Origin: Oribacterium sp. WCC10
GTDB lineage: Bacteria > Bacillota > Clostridia > Lachnospirales > Lachnospiraceae
Direction: 5' to 3'
DNA length: 64,000 bases
Assembly: GCF_900113415.1 (NCBI RefSeq)
Contig: NZ_FOPH01000005.1
Coordinates: 179,614-243,613 of the forward strand
Made by a program: the position numbers and the translations under genes. How positions within the stretch are numbered: the first letter of the stretch is position 1; every line of letters starts with the position of its first letter. Below, in pieces: positions 43,685 through 53,158 of this stretch. The notes beneath the pieces were generated by a model. That model was given only the letters and a program-made list of their open reading frames with translations. It did not search any database and was not told where the DNA came from.

Positions 43685-43916
43685 GTTTTTTCTCCTATTG
43701 AGTTAATCTATAACACCACGTTACAAAACACGCGAACATTATAACACACAGCCCATCTGTAGCAATATAAAAAAATTTAATGATTTAAGCATCAAAAGTT
43801 CGTGCCAATCACCGGTCAGCACCGGCATTCATATACTCAAAGACTGTTTTCTTATTGAGTCTCGCGTCCTGCCTAAGTACACGGCTCAGGCGATCACATT
43901 ACAGGAGGCATTTTTA
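43685..43916. other. Intergenic region between alaX-like gene and ddh
   Basis: 232 bp with the ddh promoter region and a short CCGGT/ACCGG hairpin near 43812-43830. No clear T-run terminator for the alaX-like gene, no riboswitch, no gene. Confidence 0.35.
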
Positions 43917-45155
43917 TCATGAAAAAACCTCGTTCATCGCTCTCCTGAGCTCTTCTTCCGTACATGACGCACTGCCCTGTATCATTTCCTTCTGTCCGCC
44001 TCCGCGTCCGTTTACTTCCGCATTAAACGTCTTTGCCATATTTCGGACATCCACAGTCTCAGAGCCAATGACATAATTCCATTCAGAAGCAGTATCTCCC
44101 TTGACTTTCACACTGTCTTTCTGCCCGAAGACTCCTATGACGGAAGCTTTGGTGTTCTTCATGAAATAGTCACAGCACTTCCGGAGTTCGACATTATTCA
44201 TGCCTTCCTCCACATCCACCAGAACTCCGGTAAAATCCTTCATCATCTCCGCCTTCAGGGCATAATACTTCTGATTTATCTCCGCTATACGTCTGTCCTT
44301 CTGAAAGCTCTGATCCATTGTCTGTTTTACCGCATCCTTAACCTCTGACGGTGCAACAGAAAGCATATGGGAAAGCTCCAGGAGCTGTTCATGTTTGCCG
44401 GCATAGTCAGAAAGGGCATCGGTACCGCAGAAGAGTTCAACACGAACGCCTCCCTTATGCCCGAGAACAGACAGGATCTTGATAGCACCGATCTCACCGG
44501 TAGTCATCACATGAGTCCCGCAGCATGCACAGAGATCTGCGCCTCCAAGATCAACCAGTCTCACGTCACCGCTTAATGCCTTTTTCGACCGATAGTCAAT
44601 ATCCTGAAGTTCAGCCTCGTCCGGCCACAGTTCTCTGACCGGTCTGTTTTCAAGTACTACAGCATTGGCTTCCTTTTCTATCTCCATGAGCTGTTCCCAT
44701 GTGAGTGCACCGTCAAAATCTATGGTCATGACATCGCTCATATGAAAACCGACATTGTTATATCCGTAATGCCTGTGAACAAGTCCTGATACGATATGTT
44801 CACCACTGTGATTTCTGGAATTGCGCATTCGCCTTTCCCAGTCTATAACGCAATGATACGTCTTTCCTGTCTCCAGAGCCCTGTCTACGGTATGAAGAAT
44901 ACGAACTATAGCATTACCCTTTTCGTCACAAAGCTTTTCACCGGATTCAGGATCCTTGACAGCTTTTTCCTGAACATCTGTCAACACGGCATCTCCGATA
45001 GTACCCTTGTCCGCTTCCTGTCCGCCGCCTTCAGGATAGAATCCGTGAACACTGAGCTCAACAAGATACTTATCGCCGCTTGCTTCACAGGATAAAACTT
45101 CAGCATCAAACTCTTTCACGTAAGGTGTCTGATAATATAATGCTTCTTTTTCCAA
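43917..45155 (-). CDS. Alanyl-tRNA editing protein (AlaX-type with DHHA1 domain)
   Basis: 412 aa trans-editing protein that deacylates Ser/Gly-tRNA-Ala. The N terminus matches AlaRS second additional domain (GFYPEGGGQEADKG). Zn/active-site ligands are NHSGEHIVSG (HxxxH) and CACCGTHVMTTGEIG (CxxxH). The C-terminal DHHA1 domain ends in NGRGGGQKEMIQGSA. Length fits the long AlaX-L class, without the aminoacylation domain. The start is TTG (MEKEALYYQ), well supported by AAGGAGAGCGTT; no ATG fits the conserved N terminus. Only 15 nt after the aminopeptidase gene, so co-transcribed. Confidence 0.92.
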   Translation of the reverse strand: MEKEALYYQTPYVKEFDAEVLSCEASGDKYLVELSVHGFYPEGGGQEADKGTIGDAVLTDVQEKAVKDPESGEKLCDEKGNAIVRILHTVDRALETGKTYHCVIDWERRMRNSRNHSGEHIVSGLVHRHYGYNNVGFHMSDVMTIDFDGALTWEQLMEIEKEANAVVLENRPVRELWPDEAELQDIDYRSKKALSGDVRLVDLGGADLCACCGTHVMTTGEIGAIKILSVLGHKGGVRVELFCGTDALSDYAGKHEQLLELSHMLSVAPSEVKDAVKQTMDQSFQKDRRIAEINQKYYALKAEMMKDFTGVLVDVEEGMNNVELRKCCDYFMKNTKASVIGVFGQKDSVKVKGDTASEWNYVIGSETVDVRNMAKTFNAEVNGRGGGQKEMIQGSASCTEEELRRAMNEVFS

Positions 45156-45170
45156 AACGCTCTCCTTATA

Positions 45171-46994
45171 TCAAACTTCACGGGTTACATACTTCAGCCA
45201 CTCAAGTTTCTCGCCGCTGAAATAAGGTGAAAGCTTTTCATACACATCCTTATGATAAGCATTTAAAAGTCTGATATCCCGTTCCTCCATGATTGAGAAA
45301 TCAATGGCATCAAGGTCTATCGGTGCCATTGTTACAATTTCAAATCTGTAGAAGGTTCCGTACTCATTCTCCTGCCATTTTTTTACAAGTGTCAGATTCT
45401 CTGTTCTGATTCCATGCTTTCCTTCGATATAAAGTCCCGGCTCGTCAGAAGTCAGATTGCCCTCACAAAGAGGTTCATCCTCCATTCGTCCCTGAAGCTT
45501 GCGGAAACGTATTGCATTGGGTCTCTCATGAACATTCAGACAGAAACCGACACCGTGTCCGGTTCCATGATTGAAGTTCATACCTTCCTGCCAAAAAACC
45601 TCTCTTGCGGCGAGATCAACCGTTATACCCGAAGAACCTTGAAGGAATTTAACATCAGAAAGTCTCAGGTGCGCCTTAAGCACCATTGTAAAATGCTTAC
45701 GCTCCTCATCTGTCACAGGCCCCATAGCCATGGTTCTTGTGATATCCGTTGTACCCTCCGGGAACTGTGCTCCGGAATCAACAAGATAAAGTCCGCGTGG
45801 CTCAATTTCGGCAAAGCTTTCTGCTGTAGGCGCATAATGAGGCAGTGCCGCATTCGGACCATATGCAGATATCGTAGTGAAGCTTGGCTCAATGTAGCCT
45901 TCCTGTGCTTTTCTGAAGTTCTCAAGCACTGCTGCCACATTCCATTCGTTGATTTCTTCGGAACCAAGAAGAGTTTTTGCATCCCCGGTAAGCTTTCCGT
46001 TTTCATCGAAAGCATGCTTCATGAAATAAATAAACTCCGTTACAGCAACTCCATCCTTGATATGAGCCTTTTTAATATTTTCAATCTCTACAGGATTCTT
46101 TCTTGACTTCCATCTTGAGCTGGGAAGCATATCAGAAACAACACTTACAGACTCATCAAGATTGGAGATTGTTCTGTAATTTGTCTTTGCCTTTTCAAGA
46201 AGAACCGTAACATTTTTTAAATACTTCACGTCTTCATAAAAACTGTCATAGTCCTTCACATCAACCTTTAAAGAAGAAAGATATGCAGAAACTTCATCAT
46301 TCAAAGAAGCTTTATTCATGTAGAGTACAGCTCCATCCTCGCATACCATAAGATATGAGAGAAAAACAGGATTGCATGGTATATCATCGCCACGAAGATT
46401 TAGTATCCATGCGATATCGTCAAGACTTGTGACGATATGAACCTGTGCATTCTTATCTTTCATGTATTTTCTAAGCTCTGAAAGCTTTTCTTCAGCACTC
46501 TTTCCTGTATATTTTTCAGAGAGAATCCAAACCCCTGACGAAGCAAGAGGAGGTCTGTTTTCCCAGATCTTTCCTACCAGATCCTCTTCCGCATATACAA
46601 GAGCCTCCTTTTCGTCAAGTCTTCTTCTCAGTGCAGTACCTGTTTCATTATCCACACAGCGCCCGTCAAATCCGAGTCTGCCTGCTGCCGGAGTCTTATC
46701 CACAAGATAATCTCTAAGCTCCGGAACTCCCGGCTCTCCCATCTTCATCAGAGTAATGTCTCTTCCTTCAAGCTCCTTCTCGGCCTGAATAAAATATCTG
46801 CCATCTGTAAAAAGAGCCGCCGAATCCATAGTCACTACAAGATTACCTTCTCCGGTAAATCCTGAAAGATAACGTATGGCACGGAAGTATTCCCCTACAT
46901 ACTCACTCTGATGAAAATCATCTGTGGGAATCAGATATGTATCTATACCTGCCTGCTTCATCTCTTCACGAAGCATTGAAAGTTGTTTATTCAT
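45171..46994 (-). CDS. Xaa-Pro aminopeptidase (M24B)
   Basis: 607 aa. Two N-terminal creatinase-like domains followed by a pita-bread metallopeptidase domain with ligands in LVDSGAQFPEGTTDITRT (two Asp), NHGTGHGVGF (His), LTSDEPGLYIEG (Glu) and GIRTENL (Glu). Length and arrangement match the eukaryote-like three-domain aminopeptidase P. It releases N-terminal residues before proline, helping recycle peptides. The ATG chosen (MNKQLSML) follows GGAGGATATTTTT; a TTG 5 codons upstream includes the ribosome binding site and is rejected. A dispersed repeat lies just upstream. Confidence 0.95.
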   Translation of the reverse strand: MNKQLSMLREEMKQAGIDTYLIPTDDFHQSEYVGEYFRAIRYLSGFTGEGNLVVTMDSAALFTDGRYFIQAEKELEGRDITLMKMGEPGVPELRDYLVDKTPAAGRLGFDGRCVDNETGTALRRRLDEKEALVYAEEDLVGKIWENRPPLASSGVWILSEKYTGKSAEEKLSELRKYMKDKNAQVHIVTSLDDIAWILNLRGDDIPCNPVFLSYLMVCEDGAVLYMNKASLNDEVSAYLSSLKVDVKDYDSFYEDVKYLKNVTVLLEKAKTNYRTISNLDESVSVVSDMLPSSRWKSRKNPVEIENIKKAHIKDGVAVTEFIYFMKHAFDENGKLTGDAKTLLGSEEINEWNVAAVLENFRKAQEGYIEPSFTTISAYGPNAALPHYAPTAESFAEIEPRGLYLVDSGAQFPEGTTDITRTMAMGPVTDEERKHFTMVLKAHLRLSDVKFLQGSSGITVDLAAREVFWQEGMNFNHGTGHGVGFCLNVHERPNAIRFRKLQGRMEDEPLCEGNLTSDEPGLYIEGKHGIRTENLTLVKKWQENEYGTFYRFEIVTMAPIDLDAIDFSIMEERDIRLLNAYHKDVYEKLSPYFSGEKLEWLKYVTREV

Positions 46995-47199
46995 AAAAAT
47001 ATCCTCCAAAATATGACGTGAGTGTCAAGAATATTTGCCACTCACTGATTAGTGCCAACGCACACATTCGTGCACATGGAGCAGGAATCCTTACAGATTC
47101 CTCTGAAACACTCAAAGCCACATGGCTCATTCGATTAAAAAATAAAGGCAGTTGTGCTGCTGAACACCCAAAACTCGGGTACTTTTGCGCCTTGCATCA
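46995..47199. other. Intergenic region aminopeptidase/HAD
   Basis: 205 bp between same-strand genes, containing dispersed repeat copy B and an AGGAATC/GATTCCT hairpin (47083-47102). No gene. Confidence 0.4.
47013..47066 (-). repeat. Dispersed ~50-bp hairpin repeat, copy B
   Basis: Plus strand ATGACGTGAGTGTCAAGAA...CACTCACTGATTAG; GTGAGTG pairs exactly with CACTCAC. Matches copies A and C. Confidence 0.7.
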
Positions 47200-48003
47200 T
47201 CATATCAATCCAAAATGTTTCAGTGCCTTGCTTATACCGTCCTTATCTATATCATCGGTGACATAATCCGCAGACTTTTTGGTCTCCTCCACGGCATTAC
47301 CCATTGCAATACCGACTTTGACCTTCTCCAGCATCTCAAGATCATTCAGACTGTCTCCAAATGCATAAGTATCTTCGAGACTGATTCCGAAATGAACACA
47401 TAAGCGCTTTATTCCTTCTGCCTTGCTGTACTCAGCTTCAACCACGTCAGCCCCGAAATTCTTTGAAAACATCATGACTTTAAGTTCAGGGAACTCATAC
47501 TGCAGTTCTCTGCCGCCATCTCTGTCTCCATAGTAGGCCAATGCTCTTGTGGGAAGTTTGAGGAGCTTCTCAGGATCATCAAAATGTCTTTTGAAGTCAA
47601 CTCCATAGTATCCTGCGTCAAAAGAAAGCACTTTGTCAGGATGACAAAAATAATCTATTTCGTCTATGCGTGCCCCTATAGGCAGCTGTTCCTTCTCACA
47701 GAAATCAAGAACTCTTTTCAAAAGCTCTTTATCCATGCATCTGTCCATCAGAACTCTGTCCCTAAGTTCAACCATGGTTCCGTTCATATGAATCAATGCA
47801 TCGGGGTTCACTTCCCTGAGATACTTTATGGACATCAGATTTTTCATATCCCGCCCGGAGGCAATAGCCACCAGATACCCGTTCTGCTTGAGCATTTCTA
47901 TGCCGTCCATGGCAGATGGAGTTATCTTCCAGGTATTGTGATCGAGAAGTGTATGATCAAGGTCAAATGCTACCAGCCCTTTATATTTTTTATTATTATC
48001 CAT
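47200..48003 (-). CDS. Cof-type HAD hydrolase
   Basis: 267-aa HAD phosphatase of the Cof/IIB class: motif I LVAFDLDHTLLDH (DxDxT), motif II region VAIASGRD, and motif IV FGDSLNDLEML. The cap domain contains DEIDYFCHPDKVLSF. Substrates are typically sugar phosphates or phosphorylated cofactors; specificity cannot be told. The chosen ATG (MDNNKKYKG) has only a weak GAAAGAG upstream; a GTG 24 codons earlier has none, so this start is moderately sure. Confidence 0.9.
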   Translation of the reverse strand: MDNNKKYKGLVAFDLDHTLLDHNTWKITPSAMDGIEMLKQNGYLVAIASGRDMKNLMSIKYLREVNPDALIHMNGTMVELRDRVLMDRCMDKELLKRVLDFCEKEQLPIGARIDEIDYFCHPDKVLSFDAGYYGVDFKRHFDDPEKLLKLPTRALAYYGDRDGGRELQYEFPELKVMMFSKNFGADVVEAEYSKAEGIKRLCVHFGISLEDTYAFGDSLNDLEMLEKVKVGIAMGNAVEETKKSADYVTDDIDKDGISKALKHFGLI

Positions 48004-48163
48004 AGTCGCTCTTTCTTTGATGTCATAAATGCTCCGCACCAGGTAAATGTCACCATCAGCATTCTCCCGGTTCACGTACGGTATTTACATAAAACACTAA
48101 TTATCTGTCTGTTTTATTTACAGCTTTTTAAGTTTAGTTTGAATAGAAGTTAATGTCAATTAA

Positions 48164-48260
48164 CTATGGAAACACCGATTAAATCATTGTTTCCATAGAG
48201 CCTCCGGCGTCGGAGCACGGATTTCCAGGAAAACCGATGCTCCACATCAAAAATCCGGCA
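48164..48260 (-). mobile_element. MITE-like palindromic element, reversed copy
   Basis: Aligns over about 95 bp with the reverse complement of the element at 62777-62906. Shared blocks are GGAAACAC-GATTA, TAGAGCCTCCGGC, CACGGATTT, GATGCT, and AAATCCGGC at the end. It sits just past the pyrI gene. No coding capacity. Confidence 0.65.
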
Positions 48261-48279
48261 GCCCAAAGGACCACCGGAT
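48244..48279 (-). terminator. Terminator of the pyr operon
   Basis: Minus-strand ATCCGG(TGGTCC)-tttg-(GGCTG)CCGGAT followed by TTTTTGATG. One arm is the terminal AAATCCGGC of the MITE-like element. Confidence 0.8.
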
Positions 48280-48373
48280 AATAAAACAACTCACGTATAT
48301 TCATACTATTTTGCACGTCTCAATACTTCAACACAGCCATTCTGAGACTGCAAAACCCACAGTCCCGGTTTTC

Positions 48374-48805
48374 TCAGTTCAGCTCTTCGCCTTTCACTAC
48401 TGTGTCACAGTAAATGCAGCGGTACTGTGCTTTGGAACGATCCACTATCTTAAACACCTGTGGAAGCTCCTGCTCTATAGAAGTAATGCAGCGTGGATTC
48501 TTGCACTTAAGCACATTGGTAAGTGTCTCCGGAAGTGATAATGTCTTCTTCTCCACTCTCTTACCGTTTTTTATATAGTTGACCGTTATACCAGGATCAA
48601 TGTACCCAAGAACATCCAGATCGATATCCAGATCTTCTGATATCTTGACGATATCCTTCTTCCCCATCACATGTGAAGTACAGTTCTGAATGAGAGCCAC
48701 CTGTGAACCAAGCTTGTTTAAATGAAGATATTTATATACCATCATCGCCTTTCCGGCTGTTATATGATCAAGTACTATACCATTCTCGATTCCATCTACG
48801 TTCAT
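48374..48805 (-). CDS. pyrI: Aspartate carbamoyltransferase regulatory chain
   Basis: Binds nucleotide effectors (CTP/ATP) and joins PyrB trimers into the allosteric ATCase. 143 aa: N-terminal effector domain (GIVLDHITAGKAMMVYKYL, with the conserved His and Lys) and a C-terminal zinc domain with four cysteines in CKNPRC and CIYC. AAGGAGG precedes the ATG. Last gene of the operon, 11 nt after pyrB. Confidence 0.96.
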   Translation of the reverse strand: MNVDGIENGIVLDHITAGKAMMVYKYLHLNKLGSQVALIQNCTSHVMGKKDIVKISEDLDIDLDVLGYIDPGITVNYIKNGKRVEKKTLSLPETLTNVLKCKNPRCITSIEQELPQVFKIVDRSKAQYRCIYCDTVVKGEELN

Positions 48806-48816
48806 CCTGTACCTCC

Positions 48817-49743
48817 TTACTTATCAAGACCTAAAAGATATAAAATCAGAGCCATTCGCATCTGTTTCCCGCACAATGTCTGATAGAAATATTTAGCTCT
48901 CGGATCCTTATCCACAGCAACAGAGATCTCATTTACTCTTGGAAGCGGATGAAGAACAGCCATGTCACTCCTTGCCTTCTGAAGCTTATCCGGTGTAAGA
49001 ATGTATATGTCTTTCAATCTCAGATAATCCTCTTCATTGAAGAATCTCTCCTTCTGAACACGGGTCATATAGAGTATATCAAGCTTCGGAATGGCATCCT
49101 CCAGGGATTTGGTCTCCTCAAACTCAACGCCTGCTTCTTTTAATTTTTCAAGCTCATATTCAGGAATACGAAGTTCCTCCGGAGAAATAAGGATATACTT
49201 GTTATCCGGATAACGAAGCATTGCATCTATAAGAGAATGTACAGTACGTCCAAACTTCAGATCACCGCAAAGTCCCAGTGTGAGACCGCTAAGTGAACCT
49301 CTTGTTCTTCTTATGGTGAGAAGATCGGCAAGAGTCTGTGTCGGATGGAAATGTCCACCGTCACCGGCATTGATGAAGGGAACAGTTGTGTGCATAGATG
49401 CAACAACCGGAGCACCCTCTTTGGGATGACGCATGGCGATAATGTCTACATAGTTAGACATTACGGAAATGGTATCTGCAACAGATTCTCCCTTTGATGC
49501 ACTTGAACTTGATGCGCCTGCAAACCCGAGAACCTGACCGCCGAGAGCAAGCATTGCAGATTCAAAGCTGAGTCTTGTTCTTGTTGACGGCTCATAAAAA
49601 AGTGTAGCAAGCTGCTTATGTGCACATCTGTCCTGATATTTCTCAGGATTCTGCTCTATATCATCTGCGAGATCCATAAGATGATCCAGTTCCTCAACAG
49701 AAAGATCCAGAATGTTTATGATACTTCTTGCATTGGTCTGCAT
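48817..49743 (-). CDS. pyrB: Aspartate carbamoyltransferase catalytic chain
   Basis: Condenses carbamoyl phosphate with aspartate, the committed pyrimidine step. 308 aa with the carbamoyl-phosphate motif [15 protein letters not shown] (about residue 50), [13 protein letters not shown] and [10 protein letters not shown] near residue 265. PyrI downstream indicates the regulated dodecameric form. AGGAG before the ATG. Confidence 0.97.
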   Translation of the reverse strand: MQTNARSIINILDLSVEELDHLMDLADDIEQNPEKYQDRCAHKQLATLFYEPSTRTRLSFESAMLALGGQVLGFAGASSSSASKGESVADTISVMSNYVDIIAMRHPKEGAPVVASMHTTVPFINAGDGGHFHPTQTLADLLTIRRTRGSLSGLTLGLCGDLKFGRTVHSLIDAMLRYPDNKYILISPEELRIPEYELEKLKEAGVEFEETKSLEDAIPKLDILYMTRVQKERFFNEEDYLRLKDIYILTPDKLQKARSDMAVLHPLPRVNEISVAVDKDPRAKYFYQTLCGKQMRMALILYLLGLDK

Positions 49744-49756
49744 GATTTATCTCCTT

Positions 49757-50392
49757 TCAGTTTCTCCATGACTCGTCTGACGGATTGTCTCTGAACTTAA
49801 GAAGCTTTGCCTCATCCTCAGGTTTAATGTAGTTTTCCTGTACGGCAACTTTTACGAGAGTATCAAGATCGCAGAGAGATGTATTTGTAACATTGGCATC
49901 CTTGAGTCTGTCGATGCCCTTCTGCATTCCATAAGTGAAGATTGATACGATTCCGAGAACCTCTGCCCCCGCCTCACGAAGAGGGTTTACACAATCAAGT
50001 ACAGATCCTCCTGTAGAGATAAGATCTTCAATCACAACGACCTTCTCACCCTTTTCAAGACGGCCCTCAATCTGATTCTTACGACCATGATCCTTTGCAG
50101 AGCCTCTAACGTACCCCATAGGAAGTCCGAGAATGTCTGCTGCAATTGCGGCATGTGCGATGCCGGCTGTACTTGTTCCCTCAAGGGCTTCAACTTCAGG
50201 ATAGAGTTCCTTTACCTTATCTGCGATGGCATGTTCGATAAGAGTACGAACTTCCGGATAGCTGAGAACAAGTCTGTTATCACAGTAAATTGGTGACTTG
50301 ATTCCGGATGCCCATGTAAACGGATCGTCCGGTTTTAAGAATACTGCCTTGATTGACAGAAGTGCCTTTGCGATTTCTTCTTTAGTTGCCAT
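49757..50392 (-). CDS. pyrE: Orotate phosphoribosyltransferase
   Basis: Transfers phosphoribose from PRPP to orotate, giving OMP. 211 aa with the PRPP-binding VVVIEDLISTGGSVLD (residues about 117-132) and RGSAKDHGRKNQIEG flexible loop. GGAG before the ATG; between pyrF (24 nt) and pyrB (13 nt). Confidence 0.97.
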   Translation of the reverse strand: MATKEEIAKALLSIKAVFLKPDDPFTWASGIKSPIYCDNRLVLSYPEVRTLIEHAIADKVKELYPEVEALEGTSTAGIAHAAIAADILGLPMGYVRGSAKDHGRKNQIEGRLEKGEKVVVIEDLISTGGSVLDCVNPLREAGAEVLGIVSIFTYGMQKGIDRLKDANVTNTSLCDLDTLVKVAVQENYIKPEDEAKLLKFRDNPSDESWRN

Positions 50393-50416
50393 GTTTTTCT
50401 CCTTATCAGTGTTTCC

Positions 50417-51115
50417 TTAGTTTACAAAATCTCTCATCGCTCTTTCATATGCTTCCACAGGGTCTGCCGCAGCTGTGATAGAGCGTCCAACTACAATGTA
50501 GTCCGATCCTATTTCCTTTGCCTTTTCAGGTGTGGTAACTCTTGACTGATCGCCCTTTGCATCTCCCGCAAATCTGATTCCCGGAGTTACAGTCATAAAT
50601 GAAGCCCCTATTTCCTCATGTATGCGTCCTGCCTCAAGAGGTGAACAGACTACGCCATCAAGACCTGCGGCTTTGGCATTGGCAGCATACTTTACAACCA
50701 CATCAGCGATCGGACGCTCAATGAGAAGTTCATCAGTCATCATTTCCTGGGAAGTAGAAGTGAGCTGTGTGACCGCGATAAGGATAGGTCTTGTTCCATC
50801 TTCTCTTGTGAGTCCTTCTACGGCTGCCTGCATCATTTTGATACCTCCGGAAGCATGGACATTGGTCATATCAACTCCAAGATCACGGAGAGACTGCATT
50901 CCGCCCTTTACGGTGTTTGGAATGTCGTGAAGCTTCAGGTCAAGGAAAACCTTATGTCCTCTCTTCTTGATCTCTCTAACGATACCCGGTCCCTCTGCAT
51001 AGAAGAGTTCCATACCGATCTTCACAAAAGGCTTTCTGCCTGTAAACTTATCAAGAAACTCATATGTTTTTTCTGCACTTGGAAAATCCAGCGCGATGAT
51101 AACATCTTTACCCAT
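50417..51115 (-). CDS. pyrF: Orotidine 5'-phosphate decarboxylase
   Basis: Decarboxylates OMP to UMP. 232 aa, class [18 protein letters not shown] at the N terminus and the catalytic [11 protein letters not shown] (Lys/Asp charge network) near residue 58, then [18 protein letters not shown] phosphate loop. ATG placed behind AGGAAGG; a GTG seven codons upstream would contain that ribosome binding site and is rejected. Confidence 0.96.
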   Translation of the reverse strand: MGKDVIIALDFPSAEKTYEFLDKFTGRKPFVKIGMELFYAEGPGIVREIKKRGHKVFLDLKLHDIPNTVKGGMQSLRDLGVDMTNVHASGGIKMMQAAVEGLTREDGTRPILIAVTQLTSTSQEMMTDELLIERPIADVVVKYAANAKAAGLDGVVCSPLEAGRIHEEIGASFMTVTPGIRFAGDAKGDQSRVTTPEKAKEIGSDYIVVGRSITAAADPVEAYERAMRDFVN

Positions 51116-51156
51116 CCTCTTATCCTTCCTTCGCACTTATATATTGATTAAAATAT

Positions 51157-51180
51157 TTATGATGTAAGGGTCAAAAACAT
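51157..51180 (-). repeat. Degenerate copy of the dispersed hairpin repeat
   Basis: Between pyrD and pyrF: plus strand ATGATGTAAGGGTCAAAAA, about 15 of 19 positions matching the left end of copies A-C; the right arm is not recognisable. Confidence 0.35.
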
Positions 51181-51233
51181 CAAAACATGCGCTTGAACGA
51201 TGGTTTGATGCTTTATGTCCTGCCCGAACATTG

Positions 51234-52145
51234 TCATTCTATACATCCGATGATGTCACTTATTTTCTCTATCTTCAGTTCCGAAAGAACCTCCGGAAGT
51301 TCTTCGATGATTTTTTGACATGCAAACGGATCAACGAGATTGGCAGCTCCGACTTCTACCGCACTTGCTCCTGCCATCATCATTTCCACAACATCCTTCG
51401 CGCTGGAAACTCCACCCATTCCGATAACAGGTATGTTTACAGCTTTACTTACCTGGTAAACCATTCTGACTGCCACAGGGAAGATTGCAGGGCCGGAAAA
51501 ACCTCCCATTTTGTTGTGTATCACAGGCTGACGACGCTTGATGTCTATCCTCATACCAAGCAGTGTATTGATAAGCGCAAGTCCGTCTGCCCCTGCCTCC
51601 TCTGCCGCTTTGGCTATAGAAACTATATCTGTAACATTGGGACTGAGTTTTATATAGACAGGCTTTTTTGAAACCTTTTTGACTTCTCTTGTAACTTCCG
51701 CCACATTCTCGCTGCTGGTTCCGAAAGCCATCCCGCCTCCGTGAACATTCGGGCAGGAAACATTAACCTCAAGTATACCCACTTCCTTAACTTCGCTCAT
51801 GGCCTCGGCAAGTTTAACGTATTCAGGAATACTGAAACCGGAAATATTGGCGATGAGAGGCTTATGGAAATGCTTTGCAAGCTGAGGTATTTCATCTTTG
51901 ATGACTACATCCATTCCCGGATTCTGAAGTCCAACCGAGTTGATCATTCCCTGATAGCACTCGGCGATACGTGGAAGTTCATTTCCGTATCTCTCCTCCA
52001 CAGTAGTTCCCTTAAAGGATATAGACCCCAGCATATCAAGGTCATACAGATCCCAATACTCTTTTCCGAATCCGAAGGTTCCTGAGGCAGGGATCACAGG
52101 ATTGCTTAATTTGATTCCGGAAAGCTCCGTTGTGATATCTACCAT
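51234..52145 (-). CDS. pyrD: Dihydroorotate dehydrogenase B, catalytic subunit
   Basis: FMN enzyme oxidising dihydroorotate to orotate; class 1B, NAD-dependent through PyrK. 303 aa: NPVIPASGTFGFGKEY N-terminal motif, NVSCPNVHGGG (catalytic Cys in the class 1B loop), KLSPNVTDI and GMGGVSSAKDVVEMMMAGA phosphate-binding loop. Overlaps pyrK by 7 bp, consistent with a stoichiometric complex. Confidence 0.97.
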   Translation of the reverse strand: MVDITTELSGIKLSNPVIPASGTFGFGKEYWDLYDLDMLGSISFKGTTVEERYGNELPRIAECYQGMINSVGLQNPGMDVVIKDEIPQLAKHFHKPLIANISGFSIPEYVKLAEAMSEVKEVGILEVNVSCPNVHGGGMAFGTSSENVAEVTREVKKVSKKPVYIKLSPNVTDIVSIAKAAEEAGADGLALINTLLGMRIDIKRRQPVIHNKMGGFSGPAIFPVAVRMVYQVSKAVNIPVIGMGGVSSAKDVVEMMMAGASAVEVGAANLVDPFACQKIIEELPEVLSELKIEKISDIIGCIE

Positions 52146-52861
52146 ACTATCTCCTCCATCATAAATACCGGTCCATCTTTGCAGACACGCTTAAATCCGT
52201 TTTTGGTCTTCTTACTACAGCCCATGCATGCGCCAAATCCGCAGCCCATGCGTGCTTCAAAGCTGAACTGACCATCCTTTACCACATTATAAACTGCCTT
52301 GAGCATCGGCTCCGGTCCACAGCAAAGAGCATAATCATGATCTCCGATGATGTCGGTTACAAAGCCTTTGGCACCGTAGCTTCCGTCAACGGTCGCAACA
52401 TTTACAGGCACACCAAGTTCCTTAAACTCCGCTTCATAGAAAACGTCAGACTTTGTATTGAATCCCAATGCCACATATGGTGTGATTCCCGTCTTCTTTA
52501 GTTCCTTTGCAAGAGCATACATCGGAGGGACTCCAACTCCACCTCCTGCAATGACCGGATTCTTTGGTATTCTTCTGAGATCATAGCCATTTCCGAGGCC
52601 TGTGAGAGCTTTAATGTAATCTCCCGGCTCCATATAACTCATATCTTCAGTTCCTTCACCCACCACCTTATAGATAAGTGTAAGTCTGTCCTGAGACCAG
52701 TCACATACAGATATAGGGCGTCTCAGATAGCGTCCGGGAATTTCAATGTTCACAAACTGTCCCGGTCTTTTGATATCACTTGTATCACCGTCCAATGTCA
52801 TCCTGAAGATGTCCCCTGTGAGAGGTTCATTGGTCAGTATCTTGAACTCAACATCTTTCAT
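52139..52861 (-). CDS. pyrK: Dihydroorotate dehydrogenase B, electron transfer subunit
   Basis: FAD/[2Fe-2S] reductase passing electrons from PyrD to NAD+. 240 aa: FAD-binding RRPISVCDW, NAD-binding GGGVGVPPMYALAKEL, and C-terminal [2Fe-2S] ligands in RMGCGFGACMGC...VCKDGPVF (four Cys). CAGGAG precedes the ATG. First structural gene of the pyr operon, about 50 nt after the leader terminator. Confidence 0.96.
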   Translation of the reverse strand: MKDVEFKILTNEPLTGDIFRMTLDGDTSDIKRPGQFVNIEIPGRYLRRPISVCDWSQDRLTLIYKVVGEGTEDMSYMEPGDYIKALTGLGNGYDLRRIPKNPVIAGGGVGVPPMYALAKELKKTGITPYVALGFNTKSDVFYEAEFKELGVPVNVATVDGSYGAKGFVTDIIGDHDYALCCGPEPMLKAVYNVVKDGQFSFEARMGCGFGACMGCSKKTKNGFKRVCKDGPVFMMEEIVW

Positions 52862-52910
52862 CTAAATCTCCTGACTGTGTTGCTATATCATAAAGTCTGA
52901 TTTCAGGCAT

Positions 52911-52959
52911 AAAAAAACCAGGCTCAAATAAATGTAAACAATACATTTATCAAGTCTGG
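52911..52959 (-). terminator. Leader terminator (attenuator) of the pyr operon
   Basis: Minus strand: CCAG-a-CTTG-ATAAATGTA pairs with TACATTTAT-TTGAG-c-CTGG, followed by TTTTTTT about 50 nt before the pyrK start. The leader ORF ends inside its 3' arm, so a ribosome following closely would prevent the hairpin from forming. Confidence 0.8.
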
Positions 52960-53121
52960 AATATTAAACAAACCGTTCATGTCATAAACGGCATTCTTAC
53001 AATCACTCTTTATGATATTTTTTAAATAAATGAAAAGAACTCGAAATCCGGAAATGAAAATACCAAGGCCTCTCAAGCCACTTCCTTTCATATCCAATGC
53101 ATTTCCAAGAAGAGTTATCAT
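52924..53121 (-). CDS. 65-codon leader ORF of the pyr operon (putative leader peptide)
   Basis: Starts MITLLGNALDMKGSG and ends INVLFTFI; hydrophobic/basic, no known family. The ATG has GGAGGAACT directly upstream, about 30 nt after the inferred transcription start. Its UGA lies within the 3' arm of the leader terminator. A U-rich run (UUCUUUUCAUUUAUUU) lies in the second half of the ORF. This layout mirrors E. coli pyrL-pyrBI, where UTP-dependent RNA polymerase pausing and ribosome coupling decide termination. It could instead be a genuine small protein. Confidence 0.6.
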   Translation of the reverse strand: MITLLGNALDMKGSGLRGLGIFISGFRVLFIYLKNIIKSDCKNAVYDMNGLFNIPDLINVLFTFI

Positions 53122-53158
53122 AGTTCCTCCGTAAAGTGCCGTCCTCAAGTTCCGAAAT

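Larger units (their letters stand above)
48004..48373. other. Region between pyrI and the HAD gene
   Basis: 370 bp without a gene: the HAD promoter region, a reversed copy of the MITE-like element (48164-48260), and the pyr operon terminator built from the end of that element. Confidence 0.5.

Noticed and set aside
45414..46106. 230-codon plus-strand ORF opposite the Xaa-Pro aminopeptidase gene
   Set aside because: Lies wholly antisense to conserved catalytic regions and has no recognisable domain.
53022..53110. PyrR-binding loop in the pyr leader
   Set aside because: Only a short GAGAGGC similarity; the flanking stem and remaining consensus are absent.
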